A DNA stretch of 64,000 nucleotides from Haematococcus lacustris (Eukaryota > Chlorophyta > Chlorophyceae > Chlamydomonadales > Haematococcaceae), in the NCBI GenBank assembly GCA_030144725.1, contig JASKMD010000008.1, positions 13,720,915 to 13,784,914 of the forward strand, given 5' to 3'. Below, in pieces: positions 1 to 11,120 of this stretch (position 1 is the first letter of the stretch; the number at the start of each line of letters is the position of its first letter). The notes under the pieces were generated by a model that was not told where the DNA came from, made no database searches, and saw only the letters and a list, made by a program, of their open reading frames with translations. A program made the translations under genes and the position numbers.

Positions 1-817
1 GAAGCAAGGCTGTGACTGCGGCTATGGTATATGAGCACTGTAAGCCTCATCACACTGTAAGCCTCATTTCGGGCGCTCCGGCGTGGTCGCGATGTTCCCG
101 ATGGTTTGCCCTGGTGCACAATGGCACATCGACACTTAGACAATTACACCCGCCACATTAGGCCACTGCACTCTACTCGTAGGTACACATTTGTACTTTT
201 GGGTCCAGCGAGCTTCGGCTGGAGGATGAGGGCGGTGTCGGACTGACAGGCGTAGTCATAGCGCTAGTGGCGCTAATGTGTGCCGCCGGTGGGCCGGTGA
301 GGTCTTAAGACCCCGTTCAAAATCCTCAGGGTCTTAAGACCCGGGTCCTAATAGGACCTGGCCGGGAACGCCCTAGCTGCCAGGCTTGTGAATCTTCAGT
401 TTTTCACAATTTCAGATTTTCATTTGCACAGTGAAATTTTCAGAATTTCATGTTGTCAGCCTATCCCTTCGATCGCGGCTTGTCTGTAGGCCTGCAATGT
501 TTGAAAAGCAGAAATACTTAGTTTGCCAAAGGTCAGACATGCAAGCCAGTTTAAAAGATGCAAGCCGTCCATGCTGTCCTGCTGGCTCAGCTGTGACACG
601 CCTGATAAAATGTTCGCATGGGTCACTTTGGGTCACACAGGCCACCTCAGGACATCGCGTTTGCACCAACCCGCTCTATAGCTCAAGCCGTGTCTGTGTC
701 GCTGGCCTCTAGTACGGCCGCGATGGTGGTGGGTGAAGATGTTCCCCGCGGATGAGCCTACAGTAGTGGTCTCTATCACTGGGCATCGCACAAATTGTTT
801 CAGCGACGCGTTGCAAA
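1..817. other. Intergenic sequence, no gene recognised
   Basis: Only short open frames without family resemblance are present on either strand. A short directly repeated phrase (GGTCTTAAGACCC type, near 300-350) is palindromic around CTTAAG. Nothing else stands out. Confidence 0.5.
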
Positions 818-1788
818 ATCACGTGACTGTCCAGTCGAGCGCAACAGGAGCCGGAGGTGCATCTCTAGTCCTAGTTGGCCCTGGTACGTGGCGTGATATT
901 AATAAATGCGACATGCCCCATGCCTTGCCTGGCCAGATTTCGGTGTTACTCTGACTTGCGCCAGGCACTAGCCAGGGCTCCATCCACGACTGTTGGCACA
1001 CACATGTATCCGTAGCAAGCACATCTACACAACAGGTAAGGTTACTGCAACATGCAACATGCAACATGCAACATGAAGGCAGTAGCTTTGTACCGTTGCA
1101 AGCTAGCTGGCAACAAGCTGCCACCAACCACCTCAAAGTTGCTGAAAAACCAGCTGCAAGAGTTGTGGGCTGTGGTGGGCAATGGGCAGCCCACCGTGAA
1201 GCCAGTGCGGAACATGCACATAGCTGATTGGTTGGATGCTCTGGCGGTGCACATGTCACCTGTCACCAACTAGACCCATGCTTGCCATCACACACCTCAA
1301 CAGAGACACCTTGACATGCCTTCCTGCAGCCGAATAGGATGGCACATGGTGGTAGTGAGAGGACATGAGGTTGTGGGGTTGCATACTCATGTTGGTGCTG
1401 AACGCATCGTCAGTGCCAAATGAAACTTGGGCTATACTTTCATTTGCATGCAAACAGGCCACAGGCTAAGAGGCATACCATTTTATTAGTTGCCATGGCT
1501 GTGGCATGGCTGGGCGTGCCATGGGCTTGCTGTGAAGCTGACACTCACACCTCACTTGCATGTTGCAGTAACCTTACCTATAGTGTAGATGTGCTTGCAA
1601 CGGACACATCTGTGTGACAATGGTCGCGGATGGAGCCCTGGCTGGCGCCGGTCACAGGAACACCGAATTCCGGTCAGTCGAGGCATGGGGCATGTCGCTT
1701 TTGATGGTGCTGCGCCACTTACCGGATATAACTAGGACTATAGATGCACCTCCCGCCACCGTCGCGCTCGACTGGACCGTCACGTGAT
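818..1788. mobile_element. Inverted-repeat (foldback/MITE-like) element of about 970 bp
   Basis: The left arm (818-1053) and right arm (1560-1788) are imperfect inverted copies of each other, about 230 bp each. Both outer ends begin with a CACGTG palindrome (ATCACGTGAC on the left, its complement on the right) followed by GTCCAGTCGAGCG. Inner ends match around TGTTGCAGTAACCTTACC. The central 500 bp has only short open frames and no transposase, so this looks like a non-autonomous DNA element. I could not find a clear target-site duplication. The arms have diverged (indels and substitutions), so the insertion is not recent. Confidence 0.65.
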
Positions 1789-2166
1789 GGTGCACGGTGC
1801 TGCGATAGGCATTCAGACCCGTACGACCTTACAGCAGCTAGCACCCAATAGCAAGCTTGCGTCTCAAGCACAATTGATGTGGAGGGCGCAACAGGCTTCA
1901 GGTCAGGCACAACCATCAGCGGGATACAGCGCAAAAGGACGATTGCAACGCACCAGGCGCAACTGCTATCCGTGGCCTATGGGCTCCGTTCGTCAAAGTT
2001 TGAATTTTCCCCAGGGCGTGTCATGCATGTAGGTTTGTGTTTGCTGCCTGCCTTGCTTGGCTTGCCTGTATCACATTACACAGGCTTTTGCTTTCCATGC
2101 CCAGCTCTAGCTGTGTTATGCTGGGACGACTGATGATTATACAGCTGTAATACTACAGTCAGGTGT
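1789..2166. other. Intergenic, no gene recognised
   Basis: Short open frames only; no domain, RNA gene or clear repeat was seen. Confidence 0.4.
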
Positions 2167-2370
2167 AGGAGCCACTCAGGCGTTCCCAACATGGGGTTGG
2201 TAATCTTCATGCAACTGCAGCCCATATACTCAATCATTTGATGTAACGCTTGCTGCGTCTGCTGCAATGTAATAATGCGCGTTTAACGTAAGACTGGAAT
2301 CGCAAACGGAGTCTTTCAATGCGGGCAGCCACATGTGACCCCGGATGTGTCCCAATCACAGACCGTGGTT
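2167..2370. repeat. Dispersed repeat, copy 1 (second copy near 54781-54990)
   Basis: The phrase around AACATGGGGTTGGTAAT at about 2190 recurs at about 54808, preceded in both by CACTCAGGCG. Further patches (ACATGTG then AATCACAG, about 2330-2360 and 54950-54975) keep the same order. The two copies have diverged outside these blocks. No coding capacity was recognised; it is probably an old non-autonomous element. Confidence 0.45.
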
Positions 2371-2957
2371 AGCTACACTGGTAAGCTACGTCCTTGGCTA
2401 TCCGTTAGCGATGCACGACATGTTGGTGGCGCACACCATCGAAGTCCGGCAAACATGGCTGCGCGAGCTTCCTGATGGTGCAGGCCGCTTGGCTAGGATG
2501 TGAAGAAACTCGAAACTGTGTGTGGCAGCGCTGTATCGCTGTAATGGTGGGCGCCTGGCTTGCAAAACCACCCACCCCTTAACATAATCCGCCAAAAGAT
2601 TTCTTAGTCATGCAAGCGAAGCACACGCACGCGGCGCCCATCCTGACAAACCGCTTGCTCACATCGGCACCCGCCCTATCACACACCGTTGTTCCTGGTC
2701 GGTGCAAGGATGCAGGGAGCTTCCACTACCTGTGGATGCCACTGCTGCATGAAGAGGTAACAGCCAGACAGGTTCACTTGAGCCATTGCCTGCAACCCGT
2801 ACTACTCAAAGTGGCGGGAATCCATTTCGACAGTCACACGCAGGGAAGGTAGATATTCAAACACAGTGCTCGGAGTTATGTTCGCGACGGCTAATGGAGG
2901 CCCAGAGCCATCCTTCGCAGTGCTACCACCACGCTTACCAAACCCAACTATAACAAT
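2371..2957. other. Upstream region of the cyclin gene
   Basis: No coding exon could be supported here. It precedes the cyclin ATG and presumably holds its promoter and 5' UTR; no core promoter motif could be assigned with confidence. Confidence 0.35.
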
Positions 2958-4471
2958 ATGGTGACCGTGGCTCCCCAAAGCTGGTTCTCCGGTTACCTGG
3001 CACCCCTCGGCATGGCGCATTCAGGAATGCAGCAAGAACTGAAGCCAATGCAGCAGCTCGCCAGCAAACGGGGCTTGGAGGGCCGTCGCCCAGCTCTTGG
3101 AGACATCACCAACAGCGAGATTACGCATTCCCACAACGATGGCAATAAGGTATGTAAACTGCCTACTGTACTGTTGACGACCGAACGTTGCTGATACACC
3201 TTTGCTCGACCACCCTCAGGCTGGCGGGAAACCAGCTCTCATCCGAGGGATGGCTTGTGTTCCCCAGCAACACCTTGCGAAGCAGACCTTCACCGACCCC
3301 AGTCTTATCGACAGCCAAATGTTCCACGGTGCGCGCCTTAAGGAATCTTGACCATTTCATCGGTATTCACAGCAATGTTCCATGTCCACAGGGTAGTCAA
3401 TGTTTGTTCCTGTCCGCTATGCCGCAGACAAGAAGAGGCGGGACTGGGTTGATGTGGATGCTATGAACCTTGACGACCCCCAGGCCTGCAGCTCATACGC
3501 AATGGCTATCTTTCAGCATTTACGAGAGAGCGAGGTATGTAAAGTGTCCATTCATTTGTTTGCTGCACCATGGTTTTCAGCCTTGTGTACCCTTTTTACA
3601 TACCTACGTGCTTGCATTGATCTGCAGGTAACAAACCGTGCCAATGCAGCATACCTGGAGCATTTTCAAACAGATGTCAACTCCAAGATGCGAGCTATTT
3701 TGATTGATTGGCTGGTGGAAGTGGCGGAAGAGTACAAGCTGTGTGCAGACACCCTGTACCTTACTGTTAACTACATTGATCGCTTTCTGTCATTGTACCC
3801 AGTTCAGCGCAGCCAGCTTCAGCTTGTAGGCGTAGTCTGTATGTGGATTGCTGCCAAGTACGAGGAGATCTACCCTCCCAACGTGACAGACTTTTGCTAC
3901 ATCACAGACAACACATACAGCAAAGAACAGATGGTGCAAATGGAAGAAACCATTCTCAAACGCCTCAGCTACGAACTCACAGTACCTACGGCTAAAACCT
4001 TCCTGCGGAGGTTGCTGCAGGTGTGTGCATTCACATGGTAGCTTAATGCTGCTGCTGCATGATAAGCAGCCACATGTACCCTGGCAATGGTCTCACTAAG
4101 CTGACTTTTTCCATTCTATGCAGGTCTGCAATCCCGATGAACTGCTACACTACTTGTCCAACTACCTGACAGAGCTGTCACTACTGGACCACTCAACTGC
4201 AATGGTGTTTTTACCTTCAGAGGTTGCAGCAGCATCGGTGTACCTGGCCAACCTGATGCTGAAGCGAGTTCCGTGGGACGGCACCCTCAGGCATTACTCA
4301 GGGTACTGCCCCAGTGACATCAACAACTGCGTCTGTGCCCTGGGTCAGCTGCACACAGTCATTGCTGGCAATGTGCAGCTGGCATCCATCCGAGAGAAGT
4401 ACGCGCACCCCCGCTTCCAGGCAGTGTCGCGCATTGCAGGAGTACCTGGCCTCAGCCAGATTCTGGCATAG
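2958..4471 (+). CDS. CYCA: A-type mitotic cyclin
   Basis: Regulatory subunit of a cyclin-dependent kinase that drives S/G2-M progression in the nucleus. Exons read: 2958-3149 (contains RPALGDITN, a common A/B-cyclin N-terminal phrase), an exon starting at 3220 (AGGKPALIRG...), 3397-3534, 3628-4020 and 4124-4471. Exon 3628-4020 holds the cyclin box with MRAILIDWLVEV, YLTVNYIDRFLS and AAKYEEIYPP, the A-type signature. The last exon is the C-terminal cyclin fold ending in GVPGLSQILA. The donor of the 3220 exon is unresolved because a TGA lies in frame at about 3348. The ATG at 2958 is the first in that exon; a later in-frame ATG at 3012 is possible. No destruction box is obvious in the exons I could read. 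Family assignment is certain; the N-terminus is not. Confidence 0.9.
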
Positions 4472-5084
4472 GTTCATGGTAATGCAACACCAGCAGAGTA
4501 GCCATTTGCATGTGTCTGATGGGATTTGAGTGATCAGTGTTTTAGACACAACCAGCATGCTAGAAAACCATGCACTTGTAGGATTCAGATTACTGGAACC
4601 CCTTTAGGCTCTGTCGCAGTATGTCATTAGGCTTGCTTTTGTCAAGAGCGTGACTTGCATGGTTTCAGCAACAAACTAGCCACAGTAGCCAAGACTACTT
4701 GCACACCTCGGCATGACGACATGCATGCTTCCCTTGCACATGGCCAGGCACTATTGGCATGGTCGTCTCAGCAGTGATCTTGTTGATATCTCAACTCACG
4801 GACCTCGTCTTGCAGGCCTGTAGGTTGTACATTTGCTGACTTTTCATTCCTCTCTTGTGGTGCGTGCCATTTTCTGCTATAAAGTTTAAGCGGTATGTGT
4901 TTAGGTTGTATGCGAGTTTGGATGGTATGTGAACACTATGCCAGGCACTTAACTTGTCCCTCGTAGGGAGGGTCATATCACTGGACCTTCTTACCAGCGC
5001 AGCATCCATAGGTACAGGACCAATCAGTAACATAGTGCAATAGTTTACTGGCCCAGAGGCTAAGTACCCGCTGTGAACCAAACT
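4472..5084. other. 3' flank of the cyclin gene, no further gene
   Basis: Contains the presumed 3' UTR of the cyclin and unassigned sequence up to the duplicated block at 5085. Confidence 0.4.
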
Positions 5085-6302
5085 CGCACCGCACAAGGGT
5101 GCTACATGTACGCATCGCAGATGTCTTACAGGGAGAGTTAAAAACTACTGCAGCTCAGTCTCAAGACCCATTGAAAGCACCAGAGACTTCCTAAACGTAT
5201 GTGCCAATCCTGTGGCAATTGCCTGTCACATCATTCAGCCCTATCTAAGCATACTATGCGAGCCTGATGCAAACTGACAAACACATGGACACTCTATTGC
5301 TGCCTGCTGTGGCCCGACTCCAGGTGGCTGGTCTCATAGACAGCTGTGGTCACAACCTTGCGACAACCTGCACAGGTACATGCCCAGACCTCCATGTCAG
5401 GACTGTGCAACTGTTTCTGTCAAGGCGACCATGGGGAAAGTTCAAGTGTACACCAGTGTGGTCGTCAAACATGCAGGGCTAGCGTGATGCCTCAGTATAG
5501 AAGTTATACTTACGCTAGCGTCATGTCCAGTTCCCAAAGGAGTGGAATCAGTACCACAGCCAAGTAAGTGTGACTCATCATCGGCATGATCATGTGTACA
5601 TGCTTCTGTGTGGCAGATGTGCAGTGCATAGTGTGTAAGGGCTTGTGGGGGCCTGTGGCAGCACAATAGGCGACGACATGCAGCGCTAAATAAAGCAGCA
5701 ATGGTCCTTAGGGAAACCACAAGCTGGGTGTAGAAAGCCATGCCTCAGATAGATCCGTAACTGCTTTTAGCGTCATGCTGCCTTGCCAAGCAAAGCGCAA
5801 TCAGAGATAAGGGAAGATGAGTGTCATCATCACAGGCTCATGGCTTTGGAGACATGTTGCGCAGGCCAGTGTAACATCATGTAATAATGCAGGTGTCTGC
5901 ATTTGCGCGACCAAATGCCGTCTGTCGCGCACCTGGCAGTGAAGGTTTGCTACCGGCAAAGCCTCGAGCCTTCCTTTGCATCTCCGCTACGCAGCATCGC
6001 CATTGAAGCCGGCCCGTGTGTGCGCTTCCCCTGCAGGGTCAGTTAGGCACAGAAAAGCATGCCAGTTATGGCCCTCGCGCTCGGTATTGCCTCTACAGCC
6101 GGGCATCTAGTATGTGAGAGCCCCGCCGAGCCTGTGCCAATCCCGCCGCCGCCACCATGTTTTCGTTGTTCGTCAAGTGGTGATCGTCATCAGTGCACGA
6201 GCTTTGTCTAGCCATTTGCACGTCATGTACCAATGTGCACTAGAATCGTCACCAAGGGATGTAGTTGCGAGCGCGAGTGACATGTGACGACATGTGTCTA
6301 AC
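5085..6302. repeat. 1218-bp direct repeat, left copy, flanking the Harbinger element
   Basis: This block recurs at 9903-11120 at a constant offset of 4818 bp. I compared long stretches at the start, middle and end and saw no mismatch or indel. Identity starts at CGCACCGCAC and ends at GTGTCTAAC. It contains a small palindromic stretch (GCTAGCGT ... ACGCTAGC, 5479-5520). Its only open frames (up to about 99 codons) resemble nothing I know. The two copies abut the ends of the Harbinger element exactly. Confidence 0.85.
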
Positions 6303-6303
6303 G

Positions 6304-6343
6304 GCGCGTTTCCAATGCACGGAGAAAAAGAGAAAAGAGATCG
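6304..6343 (+). repeat. Left terminal inverted repeat of the Harbinger element
   Basis: Pairs with 9867-9905. A partial second copy of the motif (CCGTTTCCAATGCGCGGAGA) lies at about 6443-6462 inside the element. Confidence 0.85.
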
Positions 6344-6661
6344 GAGAGAGAAAGAGAAAAAGAGAGAAAGAGAAGAGAGAAAGAGATCAGCCGCCAGCCC
6401 ATGTCCCTCTAACTGCCGCCAACGGTCCGGATCTCTTCTCTCCCGTTTCCAATGCGCGGAGATAGAGACGAATAACTCTCCTAGAGTGAGCTCCATTTCA
6501 TCTCTTTTTCTCCGCTAGCGTCTCCCCGGCCGACCCCCCCAGGAGAAAAAGAGATGTGACCGAGAGATGTGACCTTTTGCACCGGAGCCGCAGCGAGAGC
6601 TGGGTTAGGCTGGGCTGTTTCTCCAGGGCATCTCGAGAGCTGGGTTAGGCTGGGCGACATC

Positions 6662-8015
6662 ATGTTTCTCCAGGGCCTCGCCGTGACGCCCCAACGTCCC
6701 GTTGCCGCACCTGCGCCACTAAAGCCGCAGGAGCAGCTGACGAGGAAGGATTCCCAGGAGATTGTGCTTGTCCGTGTAGTTATGGCAATAGGGAAAAATA
6801 AAAACAAAAACTTCGGTAGCAACTGGGACAGCATTAGCACCAGCGTTGTTGCTGAGCTGAGGGAGCAGCAGCTGTTTGACGAGAACCGCAACTTCAACGC
6901 GGAGCAGTGCAGGACGCTGTATAAGAAACTCCAGGACAGTTGGAAGCTGTTCAACAACGCTCTGGGGCCCAATCGCACAGGTTTTAGCAACGCTTGCTTG
7001 CTGTGCTTGCTCGCTTGCTCGCTTCCACCTCTGTCTCAGCTTTGACTCTGGCGCTGTTTGCTGCTCTAGTGGAGGGCCCCATCTGTGGCAGATGACGTCC
7101 AAGCAACGCCGTGCATTTATCCCTGTTCCAGGGAACATGAAGAACATGTCCCAGGAGGTGAATGGGCAATGTATGCTACCATTGCATTGCATATCATGTG
7201 TAAGCTGCTCTTCCTGACTTGCATTTCTGTGCTATCTTGCAGCTGTTTGATCTGATGGCCCCCGCAATGAGGGAGAACCCAACAGCAGTCCCCAAGACTA
7301 CTGTATCCGGTGGAGTCAACACGGTAAATGACAACACAATGCCTCATGCCTTGCCTAATGCCTTGCCTTGCCTCATTCTGTGCCACACATGATTGCCTCA
7401 TTATGTGCCACGTAGGCTGTGACCAAGCGTCCCGTGAACTTCAAGACACACCCCAAGCCAGCAAGTGGTGCAGGCAGGGGTGGAGCAGCAGCAGCCATGG
7501 GTGGAGCAGCACCAGCAGCCTTGGGTGGTGCACCAGCAGCCATGGGTGCAGCACCAGCAGCCATGGGTGGAGCAGCACCAGCAGCCTTGGGTGGAGCACC
7601 AGCAGCCATGGGTGCAGCACCAGCAGCCATGGGTGGAGCAGCACCAGCAGCCTTGGGTGGAGCACCAGCAGCCATGGGTGCAGCACCAGCAGCCTGGGGT
7701 GGTGCAGCACCAGCAGCCTGGGGTGTAGCACCATCAGGCATGGGTGTAGCACCAGCAGCCTGGGGTGCAGCACCATCATCAAGTGGTGCAGCAGCATCAT
7801 CAAGTGGTGCAGCACCAGCAGCCCAAGGACTGCATCAGATGTATCTGCAGCAGCTCGCCATTTTGTACCAGGCGGTCCAAAGGCAACAGAAACAGCAGGA
7901 GCAGGTGGCAGCTGTGGAAGGAGAAGCCTTGCAGTCTCAAGCGTTTGGCCCTGATACGCCCAAGGAGGCTACACAGAGGGACGCGTTCTTTGTGCCTGGT
8001 ACACAGTACCCTTAG
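6662..8015 (+). CDS. Harbinger Myb/SANT-like DNA-binding protein
   Basis: Accessory protein that in PIF/Harbinger elements binds the transposon ends and helps the transposase reach the nucleus. Four exons join in phase: 6662-6980, 7132-7157, 7243-7323 and 7416-8015, giving about 341 aa. Residues about 50-105 form a trihelix/SANT-type domain (SNWDSIS, FNAEQCRTLYKKLQDSW). The middle is a repetitive Ala/Gly/Pro tract made of 66-bp tandem units (7480-7700). The C-terminus is a predicted coiled coil rich in Gln (LQQLAILYQAVQRQQKQQEQ). The ATG at 6662 is preferred because upstream in-frame codons have no ATG; ATG 6782 is an alternative. Function is inferred from its place opposite the transposase. 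Confidence 0.75.
7480..7700 (+). repeat. Coding minisatellite, 66-bp unit
   Basis: About three tandem units encode a 22-residue repeat (MGGAAPAALGGAPAAMGAAPAA and variants) in the Myb-like protein. All three forward frames stay open; one alternative frame reads as a Gln/Pro/Trp repeat. Confidence 0.8.
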
Positions 8016-8236
8016 TGTCCCTGTTGCCTGGGTACACAGTACCCTTAGTGTTACAGTGACAGTACCCTCAGTGTTACAGTACGTTGGTCATGTGATGGTG
8101 TTGTAACTGATCAGGTGATGGTGTTGTAACTGATCAAGTGATGCTTTTAAACCATGGTATGTTACATCAACCATTGCAACATCCTTGACCGAGGTACCAG
8201 AAACAGAAGACACACCTTTGTGACAGTTGTGTTACA

Positions 8237-9754
8237 TCAACCCATAGCTGCAAACAAAACAACAGCATCACGAATGTCCCTACCCTCTTGCAGAGCTGCA
8301 GCTGGCACTTGTCCACGGTGTGCTGGATGAGGGAACTGCCGTTGGGCCTCATGCAACCTACGATTGAAATCTGCCACAGCTTCACCCAAGACCTCATCCC
8401 TACGCAGCAAATCATCAGGATTCATGGGCTGCACACCTCGCATGACGCAGATGTTGTGCAGCAGGAAGCACGCCATGATGACATACGGAGCAGTATCAAC
8501 CTCTGTGCGCAAGCCGTGATGCAAGCACTGAAACCTAGCCTTCACCTGCCCAAAGGCCCTCTCAATCACATTGCGTGTGGATGCATGCTTCCTATTGTAT
8601 GTGCGTTGGCCCTGATCACGTGCCTCTGTTGTCCTGATGGCTGGCAAGATGTACCTGCGTGGGGGGTAGGCTGAATCTGCACAAATCATGTATGGCACCA
8701 TCCTTCCCCCAATACGCCTTGCCCCACGCTCAAAGGCCTGTGTGATAGGGCTGGCAGGGTTCAACAAATGTTCCCACAACCCCGTGCGCTGGAGCACGTA
8801 GTAGTCATGGCACCTGCCTGGAAACCCTGCCAAGACATCACAAAACACCCCCCGGTGGTCACAAACACCATGCACGTTCATGGAGTTGAACCCCTTATAA
8901 TTGTAGTAATCATGGCCAGTTCCAGGGGGCTTACGCAGTAGACGGACCTGTGTACCGTCCATGGCCAACACCACTTGTGGCATACCCACCCGCACGCCCC
9001 ATCGGTACTCCACAAACCTACTAAAACCATCAGCATACTCAGCCCAGGCCTCATCAGACTGGGGCAATACCATCTTACCTGCCAGGGTAGATTGGATAAC
9101 CATGGACACATTGCGAACACAGCGGCTGACGGAGGTCTTGCTGCACCCCCATCTCCCACCAATCAGGCTGAATGTCCCTCCTTTAGCAAAGTAGCTGAGA
9201 GCGATAGCCAGCTGTTCCTCAACTGGGAGGTAGTCCCTCCTCAAGCATTGCCTTTGCAGCAAACGGTCTCCACTGATTGCCTCCAAGACCAGGTAGAACA
9301 CCTCTCTGCACAACACAAAGCAAGTGCAAGAATGCCATTGGTCAAGTACATGGCGCCACTGTTGCATTCTGCACATAGATGCTGCGCGTGCTTACGTGCT
9401 GCTAGTGCATGAGTAGTGTGTAGTGCTTGCGTGTGTGTGCTGAGAAGATGCACCTTGTAACGTGGAACTCCTCAGGGTAGCGGTCGTCCAGGCAATCACG
9501 CACTGTGCGATAATATGCCTTGTAATTGCGTGGACGCTTCCAATACACCGAGGTCCTTACGTACGGTCTACAAAAAAGCCATTGACGATTGCTTATGCCG
9601 GCAGGCTTGCATCGGATGCCTGCTTGCTTGCTTACCGGCGACCAAGGAGGGCAAAGGCCCGCGTGTTTGCCAGCAGGTTCTGGTAGAAGAATTCTCGAAG
9701 ACGTTGGCTGTTATCACTACTTCCGCTATCACCGCTGCTGCTACTGCTATCCAT
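8237..9754 (-). CDS. PIF/Harbinger transposase (DDE endonuclease, DDE_Tnp_4 type)
   Basis: Cuts and pastes the element. Three exons (9636-9754, 9454-9567, 8237-9305, minus strand) join in phase to 433 aa from an ATG at 9754. The first exon encodes a Ser/Asp-rich start (MDSSSSSGDSG). The join gives EEFHVT-REVFYLVLEAI, a typical N-terminal helix region of these enzymes, followed by a helix-turn-helix (GCSKTSVSRCVRNV). The catalytic triad is visible: first Asp in LAMDGTQV, second in MICADSAYP, Glu in RNVIERAFGQVKARF. The C-terminus has the usual MACFLLHNICV. No internal stop or frameshift is present, so the gene looks functional. The start codon lies only about 150 bp from the right terminal repeat. 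Confidence 0.92.
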
Positions 9755-9810
9755 GTTGCTGGGCAGCTCGTGTGTAGGTCAATGAAGGCGTTGGCGGCGG
9801 ACTTCCATGC

Positions 9811-9905
9811 ATCTCTTTTCTCTTTTCTCCGTCCATTGGAAACGCGTTTGAATTCATGCACATGGGCGATCTCTTTTCTCTTTTCTCCGTCCATTGGAAA
9901 CGCGC
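9811..9905 (-). repeat. Doubled right terminal inverted repeat of the Harbinger element
   Basis: The outer terminal repeat (9867-9905) is preceded by a second almost identical copy (9811-9846), separated by about 20 bp. Both contain CCGTCCATTGGAAACGCG preceded by a CTCTTTT run. Confidence 0.8.
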
Positions 9906-11120
9906 ACCGCACAAGGGTGCTACATGTACGCATCGCAGATGTCTTACAGGGAGAGTTAAAAACTACTGCAGCTCAGTCTCAAGACCCATTGAAAGCACCA
10001 GAGACTTCCTAAACGTATGTGCCAATCCTGTGGCAATTGCCTGTCACATCATTCAGCCCTATCTAAGCATACTATGCGAGCCTGATGCAAACTGACAAAC
10101 ACATGGACACTCTATTGCTGCCTGCTGTGGCCCGACTCCAGGTGGCTGGTCTCATAGACAGCTGTGGTCACAACCTTGCGACAACCTGCACAGGTACATG
10201 CCCAGACCTCCATGTCAGGACTGTGCAACTGTTTCTGTCAAGGCGACCATGGGGAAAGTTCAAGTGTACACCAGTGTGGTCGTCAAACATGCAGGGCTAG
10301 CGTGATGCCTCAGTATAGAAGTTATACTTACGCTAGCGTCATGTCCAGTTCCCAAAGGAGTGGAATCAGTACCACAGCCAAGTAAGTGTGACTCATCATC
10401 GGCATGATCATGTGTACATGCTTCTGTGTGGCAGATGTGCAGTGCATAGTGTGTAAGGGCTTGTGGGGGCCTGTGGCAGCACAATAGGCGACGACATGCA
10501 GCGCTAAATAAAGCAGCAATGGTCCTTAGGGAAACCACAAGCTGGGTGTAGAAAGCCATGCCTCAGATAGATCCGTAACTGCTTTTAGCGTCATGCTGCC
10601 TTGCCAAGCAAAGCGCAATCAGAGATAAGGGAAGATGAGTGTCATCATCACAGGCTCATGGCTTTGGAGACATGTTGCGCAGGCCAGTGTAACATCATGT
10701 AATAATGCAGGTGTCTGCATTTGCGCGACCAAATGCCGTCTGTCGCGCACCTGGCAGTGAAGGTTTGCTACCGGCAAAGCCTCGAGCCTTCCTTTGCATC
10801 TCCGCTACGCAGCATCGCCATTGAAGCCGGCCCGTGTGTGCGCTTCCCCTGCAGGGTCAGTTAGGCACAGAAAAGCATGCCAGTTATGGCCCTCGCGCTC
10901 GGTATTGCCTCTACAGCCGGGCATCTAGTATGTGAGAGCCCCGCCGAGCCTGTGCCAATCCCGCCGCCGCCACCATGTTTTCGTTGTTCGTCAAGTGGTG
11001 ATCGTCATCAGTGCACGAGCTTTGTCTAGCCATTTGCACGTCATGTACCAATGTGCACTAGAATCGTCACCAAGGGATGTAGTTGCGAGCGCGAGTGACA
11101 TGTGACGACATGTGTCTAAC
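9903..11120. repeat. 1218-bp direct repeat, right copy
   Basis: Same sequence as 5085-6302. It begins inside the last three bases of the Harbinger right end and stops at GTGTCTAAC, after which unrelated sequence (ATACGTTTTGG) follows. Confidence 0.85.

Larger units (their letters stand above)
6303..9905. mobile_element. Complete PIF/Harbinger DNA transposon
   Basis: About 3.6 kb with near-perfect terminal inverted repeats of about 40 bp (start GCGCGTTTCCAATG, end complementary; one mismatch and one indel). It carries the two genes expected of the superfamily in convergent orientation: a Myb/SANT-like DNA-binding protein (+) and a DDE endonuclease (-). The 3' ends of the two genes lie about 220 bp apart. 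Both reading frames are open after splicing, so the element may be autonomous. Harbinger elements normally create a 3-bp target duplication. Here I cannot define one, because exact 1.2-kb copies of the flank sit on both sides. Confidence 0.85.

Noticed and set aside
6481..6990. Minus-strand frames opposite the Harbinger Myb-like exon
   Set aside because: The sense strand encodes a recognisable SANT-type domain with introns closing in phase; the antisense frame is a shadow.
5085..11120. LTR retrotransposon with 1218-bp LTRs
   Set aside because: The repeats do not start TG and end CA, there is no primer-binding site or reverse transcriptase, and the interior is a Harbinger element with its own terminal repeats.
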